Source: Pseudomonadota bacterium (lineage in GTDB: Bacteria > Pseudomonadota > Gammaproteobacteria > Burkholderiales > Burkholderiaceae_C). Taken from it: a DNA stretch of 51,536 nt. The notes beneath the pieces were generated by a model. The model ran no database searches, was not told the DNA's origin, and was given only the letters and a program-made list of their open reading frames with translations. The position numbers and the translations under genes are program-made. The stretch lies in contig JAUNUR010000017.1 of NCBI GenBank assembly GCA_030538085.1, positions 1 through 51,536 of the forward strand. Direction: 5' to 3'. This document shows positions 28,701-36,548 of this stretch, piece by piece (within the stretch, counting starts at the first letter, position 1; each line of letters begins with the position of its first letter).

Positions 28701-31700
28701 GCCTGCCCACGGGCACCACGCCTGTGCTGTACGTCAACGGCCAAAAGGTCGAAGCCACTTACGACGCCACCACCGGCACCCTCACGCCAAAAGTGCCGCT
28801 GGAAGATGGCAAGACATACGCGCTGACCTACACCCTCACCGACACCGCAGGCAACGAAAGCGGGCAAAGCCCCGCGCTCACCCTCACGGTCGACACCCAG
28901 TCGCCCGCCACTCCGGCCAGCGCGCCCAGCGGCTACGTCGATGACGTGGCCCCCGTCATCAGCACGGTGGCCTCGCCCAGCGCCAGCGGCACCGACACCA
29001 ACGACACCACCCCCGGCCTCATCATCGGCAGCCTGCCCACGGGCACTACGCCTGCGCTGTACGTCGATGGCGTCAAGGTCGAGGCCATCTACGACGCCGC
29101 CACCGGCACGCTGACCCCCGTCACCCCGCTGGCTGAAGGCGAGCACCAGCTCACCTACACCCTCACCGACGCCGCAGGTAACGAAAGCGGGCAAAGCCCC
29201 GCGCTCACCCTCACCGTCGACACCCAGCCGCCCGCCACTCCGGCTGCGCCCGGCAGCTATGCCGACAACGAGGGCGCGGTGCAAAGCCCCGCCAGCACCG
29301 CCGCCGCCACCGACGACACCACTCCTGGCCTGAACATCGGCAGCCTGCCCACGGGCACCACGCCTGTGCTGTACGTCAACGGCCAAAAGGTCGAAGCCAC
29401 TTACGACGCCACCACCGGCACCCTCACGCCAAAAGTGCCGCTGGAAGATGGCAAGACATACGCGCTGACCTACACCCTCACCGAAACCGCAGGCAACGAA
29501 AGCGGGCAAAGCGACCCGCTTACCCTCACCGTCGATGCCACGCCGCCCACCGCCGCCACCATAGGCGCGGCCAACCAGCAAGGCGTGCAAATCAACCTGC
29601 CCGCCGACGCGGCCACTGGCGATACCGTCAAGGTGGATTACACCGACGCCAGCGGTGCCAAACAAACGGTCACCCTGACCAAACAGGCTGATGGCAGCTG
29701 GGCCAGCAGTGCCCCCGCCGTCATCGCCCCCGTGGCCGCAGGTGCACCCCAAACCGCCACCCTGCCTGCCAACGACCTGAAAAATGGCGAAGTCGTCACC
29801 GCCACCACGGCAGACGCAGCAGGCAACACAGCAACGCCGGTGAGCAAAGTCGTTGCGCTTGACACGCCCACCGCCGCCACCATTGACCAGGCCAACGCTG
29901 ACGGCGTGAAGATTGGTCTGCCCGCCGATGCCGAAGCTGGCGACAAAGTCACCGTCAAGGTAGGAGGGCAAGAAGCCACGTTGACCAAACAGGCCGACGG
30001 CAGCTGGACGAGCGACAACACAACGCTGGTACCCACCGTAGCGGCAGGCAGCAACACTGCCAGCATTGACAAAGCCAACGCCCCCGACGGCACCGTCGTC
30101 ACCGCCACCAGCGTTGACGCAGCGGGCAATCCTGCCGATCCGGCCACGGCCACCGTCGATGCACTCCCGCCGACTTCGGCCACCATCACCCAAGCCAACG
30201 CTGACGGCGTGAAAGTCGGCCTGCCCACAGACGCCAAGGTTGGTGACAAGGTTGAGATTGACGTAGACGGCAAGAAAGTCACCGTCACCAAAGGCGAGAG
30301 CGGCTGGAGTGTGCCCAGTGGCAGCGACCCGGCCATCACCTTGGATGGCGATACTGCCAGCATCGACAAAGCCAACGCTCCCGACGGCACCGTCGTCACC
30401 GCCACCAGCGTTGACGCAGCGGGCAACCCTGCCGCACCGGCCACGGCCACCGTTGATGCACTTGCGCCCACCGCAGCCACCATTGACCAGGCCAACGCCG
30501 ACGGCGTGAAGATTGGTCTGCCCGCCGATGCCGAAGCTGGCGACAAAGTCACCGTCAAGGTAGGAGGGCAAGAAGCCACGTTGACCAAACAGGCCGACGG
30601 CAGCTGGACGAGCGACAACACAACGCTGGTGCCCACCGTAGCGGCAGGCAGCAACAGCGCCAGCATTGACAACGCCAACGCCCCTGACGGCACCGTCATC
30701 ACCGCCACCAGCATTGACGCAGCAAGCAACCCTGCCGCACCGGCCACAGCCACCGTTGATGCCAAGGCCCCCACGCTGGAGATTACCGACAACGTCACAG
30801 CCGATGTCGCTACGGGCGAGGTCACCTTTACTTTCACTTTCAGCGAAGCGGTGCAAGGCTTTGATGCCAGCGACATCACCGTAGCAAACGGCACGGAGGT
30901 GGCAGGCTCGTTTACCAAAGTCAGCGACAGCGTTTACACGCTGAAAGTTACGCCTAATGCTGACACCCAGGGGGTAAACGTCACCGCCACGGTCACGGGC
31001 GCCACCGCAGGCGTGACCGATATGGCAGGCAATGCCTATGCGGGCACAGATCTGGGCGCGCAAGCCATTGATACCAAAAAACCCACCGTGACCGTCACGC
31101 TGACTGAAAGCAATGGCGAGACGGACAACGCAGGCACGCTGATCAAAGGCGAAACGGCTACGGTAACGTTCCAGTTCAGTGAAGAGGTCAAAGACTTCAG
31201 TGCGGCCAACGTCACGGTGATGGGTGGCACCTTGACCAATCTGATGCAAGACGCGACAGACAAAACCAGGTGGACAGCGGTCCTTACACCCAATACCGAC
31301 GCTCAACTGGCAGACCAGAAAATCAGCGTCGATGCCAACTACACCGATCTGGCGGGCAATCCCGGCACTGCTGGCGAATCGGCGCCCTACGCCATCGACA
31401 CCCAGCCGCCCACCGTGGCCATCACCCAGGTCAACGGCGCGGCCTTCACAGGCACCAGCAGCGGCGCTACGGGTGTGAGCATCAGCTACGAGAAAGATGG
31501 TGTGACAACAACCGTGCCATCAGGAGAGGTGACTTTTAATTCCGATGGCACCTGGAGCACCACCGCCAAAATTCCTGACGGTGCCAGCGTCACCGTTACC
31601 GCCACCGACGACGCAGGCAACACCGCCACCGACATGCGCACGTCGGTGGATACGGAAGCACCCAAGTTCACAGATGGCTTGGTGCCCAGTGCCACGCTGA

Positions 31701-34700
31701 TTCAAATCTCGGCTGAAGACAACATTGCGGTGCAAGAGGTGATCTTTACCCTGACGCCCGCCACGCAGACCGACAAAGACAAGCTGATGGTCATGCCCGG
31801 CGCCAAAGACAACGGCGACGGCACCGTCACCGTGCCGGTGCCCGGCACCGACGGCGTTTACAAGCTGGAGAACATCGCCCCCGCTGATGGCAGCACCGTC
31901 ACCGCCGTGGCGACTGATGCCGCGGGCAACGCCACCACCGTGGTCAGCTCCTCCGCGGATTCGACGGCCCCCGTTTTTGCCAGCCTGCAAGCCAATGCCA
32001 GCACCATCAGCGGCAAGGTGACAGACAACATCGGGGTGGAGTCGGTGGTGCTCACCTTCACCCCGGCAGACCCTGCCAACCTGCCTGCCGGCGCTACCGA
32101 AACCACTCCGGGCAGCGGCATCTACACCGTTCAGGTCACCCCCAACACCGACGGTACGTTCAGCCTGCCTGTGGCAGTCAAAGACGGCAGCGCCGTTACC
32201 GCCGTGGCCAAAGATGCGGCGGGCAACAGCACACAGGCCAACGTCAACAACGTGGACGCCAACGTGCCCACGGTGACTGTCGTTGCATTCCTCAACGAAC
32301 CCGCCGCAGGCTACAAGGCGGGCGACACGGTGCAGGTCAAGCTCACGCTCAGCGAGGCCGTGACCTTCAGTGCCGATGCTTCAGGCAGCACCATCACGCT
32401 CGACCTGGGCGGCGGCCAGACCACCACCGCCATCCTCACGCAGGGCGCGGCAGGCGGCAATGAACTGGTGTTTACCGCCACCATTCCGGCCGCTTTGGTC
32501 AACCACAACGCTGCCAATGTCAAAGTCACTGCCAGCACGCTGACCCTGCCCACCGGCGTTACCGCCACCGACCCCGCGGGCAACGCGCTCAACCTCAATC
32601 ACGAGGAAGCAACGGGCAAATTGCTTGACACCACCGCGCCCAGCGCGCCCGGCATGGATGCCGTCACCTTCAACGCCGCCGCGTTGAGCGATGGCGCATC
32701 GCAAAACCTGACGGTCAAGCTGCCCAGCACGGAAGACGCCGATAAAAAGGCGCAAGCGGGCGACACCGTTACCGTCAAAGTGGGCGACGTCACGCTCACC
32801 AAAGTGCTGACAGCCGCCGAAGCCGCCGCAGGCACGGTGAACCTGCCTGTGAGCGACGCGCAGCTTGCCACGCTGGGCGAGGGTACGCACACCGTCACGC
32901 TGACGCTGCAAGACGCCGTGGGCAACGCCACCACGGCCAGCAGCAGCCTGACCATCGACAAAACCGCCACCATCGACATCACCTCCATCGCCGGGCAGAC
33001 GCAGGCAACCGAAGGCACCGATGGCTATGCCACCTTGAACAGCCGTGGCAATGTAGAGATAAAAGGCACCACCACCGGCGTGGAGCCAGGGCAGGTAGTC
33101 ACCGTCACCGTGGGTGACAAAACCGCCACCGCCACGGTCGGCACAGACGGCAGTTGGACGGCCACCATCACGGGCGGCGACTGGATCAAAAACGGCAGTA
33201 CCTACAGCTTCAAGGCCAGCGTGGCCGACCAGGCAGGCAACCCCGCCTTTGACACCGACGTCACCGCCGCGACTGTCTTGGGCAACACCGCGCCCACGCT
33301 GACAGCGCCTGCCACGCCGCTAGCGGGCAGCGAAGACACATTGGTCGATGTCACCGGCATCTCGGTGAATGACGCGGACGCGGGCGAAACCCTCACCGTC
33401 ACCGTTACCGCCAACCACGGCGGCAAGCTCAGCCTGGGTGCGGGCGCCGGGCTGCTCGACACCAATGCGGCAGATGGCGTACTCACCCTCACCGGCACGC
33501 AGGATCAGGTCAACACCGCGCTGGCCACGCTGCAATACCAGCCAGCAGCCAACGTCAACGGCCAGGTCACACTCACCGTTACCGCCACCGACAGCAACGT
33601 GGTGGAGGGGGCCAACGGGGCGCTGCCCGCCGAAGCCAAGACCATCACGCTCAACCTGGCCGCCGTCAATGATGCGCCCACGCTCAACAGCGTTGACTTC
33701 AGCACCGCCCACGCCACCGAGGCCACCAACGCCAGCGGGGCGAGCGCGCTGGTGGGCACCGTTAACGGCAATCTGAACGTGCTTGACGTGGATGCGGGCG
33801 ACACGGTCAGCGCCCAAGTGGTGGATGACGCCGCCGCCGTGTGGAGCAAGGGTGCGTTGCCCGACGAGGTTGATCTGTCGGCGCTGATCGCCGCCAGCAC
33901 GCTGAGCTTTACCCCCGCCACCAACGGTGCGGGCACGCTGGGCGTGAACGGCACCGCTGTTGATGTCGGCTTTGCGTGGACACCGCCCGCTGACACCAAC
34001 CTTGACTGGCTGAACAAGGACGACACCCTTACCCTGACCTGGAAAGTGCAGGCGACCGATGGGAACAATGCCGCCTCTGAGGCGAAAGACCTTCAGGTTG
34101 TCATCACCGGCACCAACGACGCCCCCGACTGGACCGTTACCACCATCTCCAGCGGCGTGCTGGCGCCGCCTGTCTCCCTGGCTGTGAACAACTTGCTGTC
34201 TGATGGAAGCAGTTTTTCCGGCTGGACGAAGATGCCTAACAACAAAGTGTCCACCGTAGGCAACTTTACTGTCGCAGCCAACCCCTTGCCAAGCAACCTG
34301 GGCGATGCTTTAAGAGTTGAAGGTGAGTATTCTGGCAATTTGACGCCGGACAATGTAATTGCCATCAGTGGCGAAACCGTTCATATTGATGCTGGTGAAA
34401 CCTATAGCTTTGGCTACAACCTGGAAAGAAGGTGGGAGGGGAATAATCCTGTAGAGTTTCAGTTTGTTCTGCTCAAGGCTGATAACACGATTGCTCAGAA
34501 ACTGGGCGTTCCGCATTACGTTGGAAATACAAGCCAAGAGGTCAACGCCAATAAAGCGGGGCAATACTATTTCTCGGAAGGATTTACACCCGCATCCGGC
34601 TTCACAAGTGGCGACTATCGCCTTGGCCTGGTATGGAAAACATTGGGCGCGCCAGGAAGCCAGCATGCTGACGCATCTTTCGACCAGATCCACCTGCTCA

Positions 34701-36202
34701 AACCGCGCGTAACCGACCCACTCAGCCTGGGTGATTTGCTGGGGGTGAAAGACGGCGACTTTTCACAATTGGCCACCGACAAAGATGCCAACGCCAGCAT
34801 CAAGGGTTTTGTGGTGACAGCCGGAAAAACACCAGACGATACAAGCGGCGCTCATTGGGAGTTCAACAATGGCGGCACCTGGACCAGCCTGGCCGATACC
34901 AGCGAGGCCAATGGCATCTTTGTACCCAAAGACGCCCAGTTGCGCTATGTGCATAGTATTAACGGCACGGGCAACGTCAGTGCGCTGAAACTGGTGCTGG
35001 CTGACGACACCAGCACACTCATTGCGGGCGACACGGTCAACCTGGGCACTGCGGGCACGGGCGAGCAAACGCCTTACAGCGCCAACACCCTGAGCATTCA
35101 AGCACCCGGCTACGCCACCTCCAACCAGGTGATAAATGGCGGCCGGTTGATGACCTCTGAATGGACGAACAACGGCGTCGCCAAGGTCACCCTGAACACC
35201 GGAGAAAACTCTGACCTGCACGGCGGCCTGTTCGGCGCGGCAGGCAAGACCAACGAAGGTGGTTCGCTGCAAATCACCACCGATTTCAATGATTTGTCGG
35301 CCTACGGCACGGGCCATGGCACCTGGCGCGAAGTGGCCGTGGCTACCCGCAATGAATCGCTCACCCTCAATCAGGGTGACGTGTATAGCCTGGCCTTTGA
35401 CGCCAAGCAGTTTGCCGGCACCAACCTGCACGTGACCAACCTGCAATGGGTGCTGAAAGATGCCGATGGCAACGAAACCCCCATCTCGCCCTGGTACGCC
35501 ACTGAAAGCACCCGCACAGGAACCGATCTCGCTACAGCCAAACCCGGCGCATTGCGCTTTGGCGAAACATGGGAAAGCTTTGAGCTGGCCTACACCCACG
35601 AAGGCGCCAGCGGCAACTACCAACTGGCGCTGAAGCTGGCGGTGGACAGCGGCGGCATCTACAACGGCGACCTGCGCGTGGACCGCATCTTCTTCGGCCA
35701 GCAAACCATGACCGGCCCCAGCAACGGCATCGGCAATGACGTCCTGAGCGGCACGGCCGCCAACGACCGCATCAGCGGCGGCGCGGGCAATGACCGCATC
35801 GACGGCGGCGCGGGGCTGAACTACCTCATCGGCGGTACGGGCGCGGACACCTTCGTCTTCCAGACCGACCCGGTGCAAACCGTCAGCGACGGCCAGGGTG
35901 GAACCAAAACGCTGCTCACCGTCGACACCATTGCCGACTTCAGCAACGCAGAGGGTGACAAGCTGGCGCTGAGCCAATTGGTATTCACCGGCCTGACGGG
36001 CGCGGCGGGCAGCGCCCTGGCCGCTGACCAGTTGGTGCTGGGCACTACCGCCAACGCCGCCCAGGCGCAGGTACTCTATGACCAGGGCACGGGCAAGCTG
36101 TTCTACGATGCCGACGGCACCGGTGCCGGGGAGGCGGTGCACTTTGCCACGCTGGCCAACAAGCCGAATGACCTGACGGTGAACAGCTTCATGCTGATTT
36201 GA
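22736..36202 (+). CDS. Giant BapA/LapA-type repeat adhesin with RTX C-terminus
   Basis: A 4488-residue surface adhesin, probably exported by a type I system. Residues 1-120 resemble the BapA prefix domain; 130-165 are an Ala/Gly-rich hydrophobic stretch (GAAGLIAATHGG, only loosely like a LapG cleavage site). Residues 179-1612 hold 17 Ig-like repeats of about 84 residues, each opening DTTAPA-like and containing AEPGSTVTIKD. About 1613-2268 hold six repeats of a second type (TPGLNIGSLPTGTTP), and 2269-2675 four of a third (ATIDQANADGVKIGLP). Varied Ig-like domains run to 3520, then a cadherin-like (AGSEDTLVDVTGISVND) and a VCBS-like domain. Two related lectin-like modules span about 3800-4330. 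The end has RTX nonapeptides (SGGAGNDRI, DGGAGLNYL) and GADTFVF. I saw no cysteine. GTG 22736 follows a GGAG; a TTG at 22724 is less likely. Confidence 0.93.
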   Translation: MSKTILLKIHDAQATQATHVIQAGSKHPLVLKTQGKTNYQLIEEESGLAPDRVVTQRVGDDLHVSFEGSTEPDLILQDYYPNPESPLIGQDLSGIYYHYVAETGAHNLMLPTLSDGAVSGLVLGATQIAPALTAPLYGAAALGAAAAFPALGALALGAAGLIAATHGGDSKSNGATPADTTAPAKPGLAISADGTTASGSAEPGSTVIIKDAAGKQIGSVTAGADGKYSVALEPALTNGETITATAKDAAGNESAPANATAPDTTAPAAPTDTAVSADGRTVTGKAEPGSTVTIKDQDGNPIGTATADENGNYTATLNPALTNGEKLSATATDAAGNTSDPTSATAPDTTAPATPTDTAVSPDGKTVTGKAEPGSTVTIKDQDGNPIGTATAGADGSYSVTLSPALTNGEKLTATATDAAGNTSIPASATAPDTTAPAKPGLAISADGATASGSAEPGSAVTIKDAAGNTVGTATADTDGKYSATLSPALTNGETLTATAKDAAGNESAPATATAPDLTVPAAPTDTLVSADGSAVTGKAEPGSTVTIKDAAGNVLGTAKADADGNYTVPLSTPQTNGQQLTATAQDAAGNTSAPATATAPDTTAPAKPGLAVSGDGSAITGTAEPGSTVTVKDKDGNVVGTATAGTDGTYTITPATPLTNGEELTATAKDAAGNESAPATATAPDTTAPAAPTDTAVSADGRTVTGKAEPGATVTVKDEKGNVIGTATADENGQYSVPLTNPQTNGQTVTATAQDAAGNTSPEASATAPDTTAPDKPTATVAADGTSVTGKAEPGSTVTIKDAAGKEIGTATADENGNYTATLSPALTNGEKLSATATDAAGNPSQPTPATAPDTTAPAAPDARISQNGATVSGTTEPGATVAVKDEKGNVIGTATADEKGQYSVPLTNPQTNGQSVTVTAADKVGNTSPATTLTAPDTTAPDMPIASVGADDKTVTGTAEPGSKVTVADKNGQTHTTTAGADGAFTLELPTPQTTGETLKVTATDAAGNESLPSELATRDTTPPATPTGTINTEGSAVTGTAEPGSLVTIKDATGNVLGTATADADGNYTVQLSTPQTNGQQLAAMAEDAAGNESPKADISAPDTTAPAQPSAQVSGDGTTVTGAAEPGSTVTIKDAAGNVLGTATADPDGKYTVPLSTPQTNGQQLTATAQDAAGNTSAPANATAPDTTAPATPTGTTVSADGTSVTGKAEPGSTVTIKDAAGNVLGTAKADADGNYTVPLSTPQTNGQQLTATAQDAAGNTSAPATATAPDTTAPAKPGLAVSGDGSAITGTAEPGSTVTVKDKDGNVVGTATAGTDGTYTITPATPLTNGEELTATAKDAAGNESAPATATAPDTTAPAAPTDTAVSADGRTVTGKAEPGSTVTIKDQDGNPIGTATADENGNYSVPLSNPQTNGQTVTATAQDAAGNTSPEASATAPDTTAPDKPTATVAADGTTVTGEAEPGSTVIIKDAAGKEIGTATADENGNYTATLNPALTNGEKLSATATDAAGNPSQPTPATAPDTTAPAAPAAFINEDGTSVTGTAEPGSTVTVKDKDGKVIGTATADENGTYSAKLSAPQTDGSKLAVTAADATGNTSDPASVQAPDTTPPANPTEAPAVLDNVGIGGVMLPAGSEETLANNSATNDNTPTVVVPKALADAAAAEGNTLQLVVDGKPVPAVLGTDAAGNTTLTPATPLDDGPHTISYLLQDAAGNQSQPAPATSITVNTQPPATTRPGSYADDVGAVQSPASTADTTDDTTPGLNVGKLPAGTTPTLYVDGKPVAATASLDANGNTTLTPVTPLGEGTHNLAYALTDAVGNVSVPSPALTLTVDTQSPATPASAPSGYVDDVAPVISTVASPSASGTDTNDTTPGLIIGSLPTGTTPALYVDGVKVEAIYDAATGTLTPVTPLAEGEHQLTYTLTDAAGNESGQSPALTLTVDTQPPATPAAPGSYADNEGAVQSPASTAAATDDTTPGLNIGSLPTGTTPVLYVNGQKVEATYDATTGTLTPKVPLEDGKTYALTYTLTDTAGNESGQSPALTLTVDTQSPATPASAPSGYVDDVAPVISTVASPSASGTDTNDTTPGLIIGSLPTGTTPALYVDGVKVEAIYDAATGTLTPVTPLAEGEHQLTYTLTDAAGNESGQSPALTLTVDTQPPATPAAPGSYADNEGAVQSPASTAAATDDTTPGLNIGSLPTGTTPVLYVNGQKVEATYDATTGTLTPKVPLEDGKTYALTYTLTETAGNESGQSDPLTLTVDATPPTAATIGAANQQGVQINLPADAATGDTVKVDYTDASGAKQTVTLTKQADGSWASSAPAVIAPVAAGAPQTATLPANDLKNGEVVTATTADAAGNTATPVSKVVALDTPTAATIDQANADGVKIGLPADAEAGDKVTVKVGGQEATLTKQADGSWTSDNTTLVPTVAAGSNTASIDKANAPDGTVVTATSVDAAGNPADPATATVDALPPTSATITQANADGVKVGLPTDAKVGDKVEIDVDGKKVTVTKGESGWSVPSGSDPAITLDGDTASIDKANAPDGTVVTATSVDAAGNPAAPATATVDALAPTAATIDQANADGVKIGLPADAEAGDKVTVKVGGQEATLTKQADGSWTSDNTTLVPTVAAGSNSASIDNANAPDGTVITATSIDAASNPAAPATATVDAKAPTLEITDNVTADVATGEVTFTFTFSEAVQGFDASDITVANGTEVAGSFTKVSDSVYTLKVTPNADTQGVNVTATVTGATAGVTDMAGNAYAGTDLGAQAIDTKKPTVTVTLTESNGETDNAGTLIKGETATVTFQFSEEVKDFSAANVTVMGGTLTNLMQDATDKTRWTAVLTPNTDAQLADQKISVDANYTDLAGNPGTAGESAPYAIDTQPPTVAITQVNGAAFTGTSSGATGVSISYEKDGVTTTVPSGEVTFNSDGTWSTTAKIPDGASVTVTATDDAGNTATDMRTSVDTEAPKFTDGLVPSATLIQISAEDNIAVQEVIFTLTPATQTDKDKLMVMPGAKDNGDGTVTVPVPGTDGVYKLENIAPADGSTVTAVATDAAGNATTVVSSSADSTAPVFASLQANASTISGKVTDNIGVESVVLTFTPADPANLPAGATETTPGSGIYTVQVTPNTDGTFSLPVAVKDGSAVTAVAKDAAGNSTQANVNNVDANVPTVTVVAFLNEPAAGYKAGDTVQVKLTLSEAVTFSADASGSTITLDLGGGQTTTAILTQGAAGGNELVFTATIPAALVNHNAANVKVTASTLTLPTGVTATDPAGNALNLNHEEATGKLLDTTAPSAPGMDAVTFNAAALSDGASQNLTVKLPSTEDADKKAQAGDTVTVKVGDVTLTKVLTAAEAAAGTVNLPVSDAQLATLGEGTHTVTLTLQDAVGNATTASSSLTIDKTATIDITSIAGQTQATEGTDGYATLNSRGNVEIKGTTTGVEPGQVVTVTVGDKTATATVGTDGSWTATITGGDWIKNGSTYSFKASVADQAGNPAFDTDVTAATVLGNTAPTLTAPATPLAGSEDTLVDVTGISVNDADAGETLTVTVTANHGGKLSLGAGAGLLDTNAADGVLTLTGTQDQVNTALATLQYQPAANVNGQVTLTVTATDSNVVEGANGALPAEAKTITLNLAAVNDAPTLNSVDFSTAHATEATNASGASALVGTVNGNLNVLDVDAGDTVSAQVVDDAAAVWSKGALPDEVDLSALIAASTLSFTPATNGAGTLGVNGTAVDVGFAWTPPADTNLDWLNKDDTLTLTWKVQATDGNNAASEAKDLQVVITGTNDAPDWTVTTISSGVLAPPVSLAVNNLLSDGSSFSGWTKMPNNKVSTVGNFTVAANPLPSNLGDALRVEGEYSGNLTPDNVIAISGETVHIDAGETYSFGYNLERRWEGNNPVEFQFVLLKADNTIAQKLGVPHYVGNTSQEVNANKAGQYYFSEGFTPASGFTSGDYRLGLVWKTLGAPGSQHADASFDQIHLLKPRVTDPLSLGDLLGVKDGDFSQLATDKDANASIKGFVVTAGKTPDDTSGAHWEFNNGGTWTSLADTSEANGIFVPKDAQLRYVHSINGTGNVSALKLVLADDTSTLIAGDTVNLGTAGTGEQTPYSANTLSIQAPGYATSNQVINGGRLMTSEWTNNGVAKVTLNTGENSDLHGGLFGAAGKTNEGGSLQITTDFNDLSAYGTGHGTWREVAVATRNESLTLNQGDVYSLAFDAKQFAGTNLHVTNLQWVLKDADGNETPISPWYATESTRTGTDLATAKPGALRFGETWESFELAYTHEGASGNYQLALKLAVDSGGIYNGDLRVDRIFFGQQTMTGPSNGIGNDVLSGTAANDRISGGAGNDRIDGGAGLNYLIGGTGADTFVFQTDPVQTVSDGQGGTKTLLTVDTIADFSNAEGDKLALSQLVFTGLTGAAGSALAADQLVLGTTANAAQAQVLYDQGTGKLFYDADGTGAGEAVHFATLANKPNDLTVNSFMLI
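24365..24855 (+). repeat. ~490-bp dispersed duplication inside the adhesin, copy 1
   Basis: Within the first Ig-like array, this segment (repeats 5-7) matches 26384-26874 (repeats 13-15) with no difference that I can see, at an offset of 2019 bp. Identity at synonymous positions shows recent duplication or gene conversion. Confidence 0.85.
26384..26874 (+). repeat. ~490-bp dispersed duplication inside the adhesin, copy 2
   Basis: Partner of 24365-24855. The first visible differences are at the flanks (GGTAGC against GGCAGC on the left, GGCAAA against GGTAAA on the right). Recombination between the copies would remove 673 residues in frame. Confidence 0.85.
28256..29539 (+). repeat. 642-bp near-perfect tandem duplication inside the adhesin
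   Basis: Copy 1 is 28256-28897 and copy 2 is 28898-29539. Each encodes 214 residues, a pair of second-type repeats. I see no difference over about the first 590 bp; the copies diverge only at the end (a GAC/GAA change, then the last ~30 bp). This is a substrate for in-frame repeat loss or gain. Confidence 0.9.
29879..30765 (+). repeat. Third-type Ig repeats with a near-identical 600-bp period pair
   Basis: The repeat at 29879-30170 recurs at 30479-30765 almost unchanged (offset 600 bp), with a more diverged repeat between. It encodes the ATIDQANADGVKIGLP domain type. Confidence 0.75.
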
Positions 36203-36252
36203 ACGCAAGTCAGCGACCGACCATGGCCGCTTTGAGCGGCTCACAATCCAAA

Positions 36253-36273
36253 CCCCCCGGTTTTTCCGGGGGG
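36253..36273 (+). terminator. GC-rich hairpin after the adhesin gene
   Basis: CCCCCCGG-TTTTT-CCGGGGGG forms an 8-bp stem 50 bp after the adhesin stop codon. There is no long T tract, only GGCTGGTTATT, so efficiency is uncertain. Confidence 0.65.
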
Positions 36274-36280
36274 CTGGTTA

Positions 36281-36358
36281 TTCCACTTCAAGGCGTTAAT
36301 AGCCGTCATCCCGGCGAAGGCCCGGATCCATGCTTCCCGGCTCACGCCGTCTGGATTC
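36281..36358 (+). repeat. Left arm of an inverted repeat pair around the ADH gene
   Basis: The segment starts TTCCACTTCAAGGCGT and contains CCGTCATCCCGGCGAAGG and CACGCCGTCTGGATT. It matches the complement of 37683-37760 at most positions. The CGTCATCCCGGCGAAGG motif is itself part of a small palindrome with GGATCC near its end. Confidence 0.7.
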
Positions 36359-36548
36359 CGGCTTGCACCAGCATGACGAGGTATTGCGGCTTTGATCTGG
36401 AATTGGAATGACTTGATTGAGGCTCACGCACCGGAATCCGACCAACTTGCGCGGGAAGCGCGCATGGCGCGCGGCGCGGAATGCCGTTGCGGTCACCTCT
36501 TCGCGTGGCGGACAATCAGGTGAGTTTTTTAAGCCTATGGAGCCTCCC

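Noticed and set aside
27875-31306. 1143-codon open frame on the minus strand
   Set aside because: Same explanation: antisense shadow of the second and third repeat types of the adhesin.
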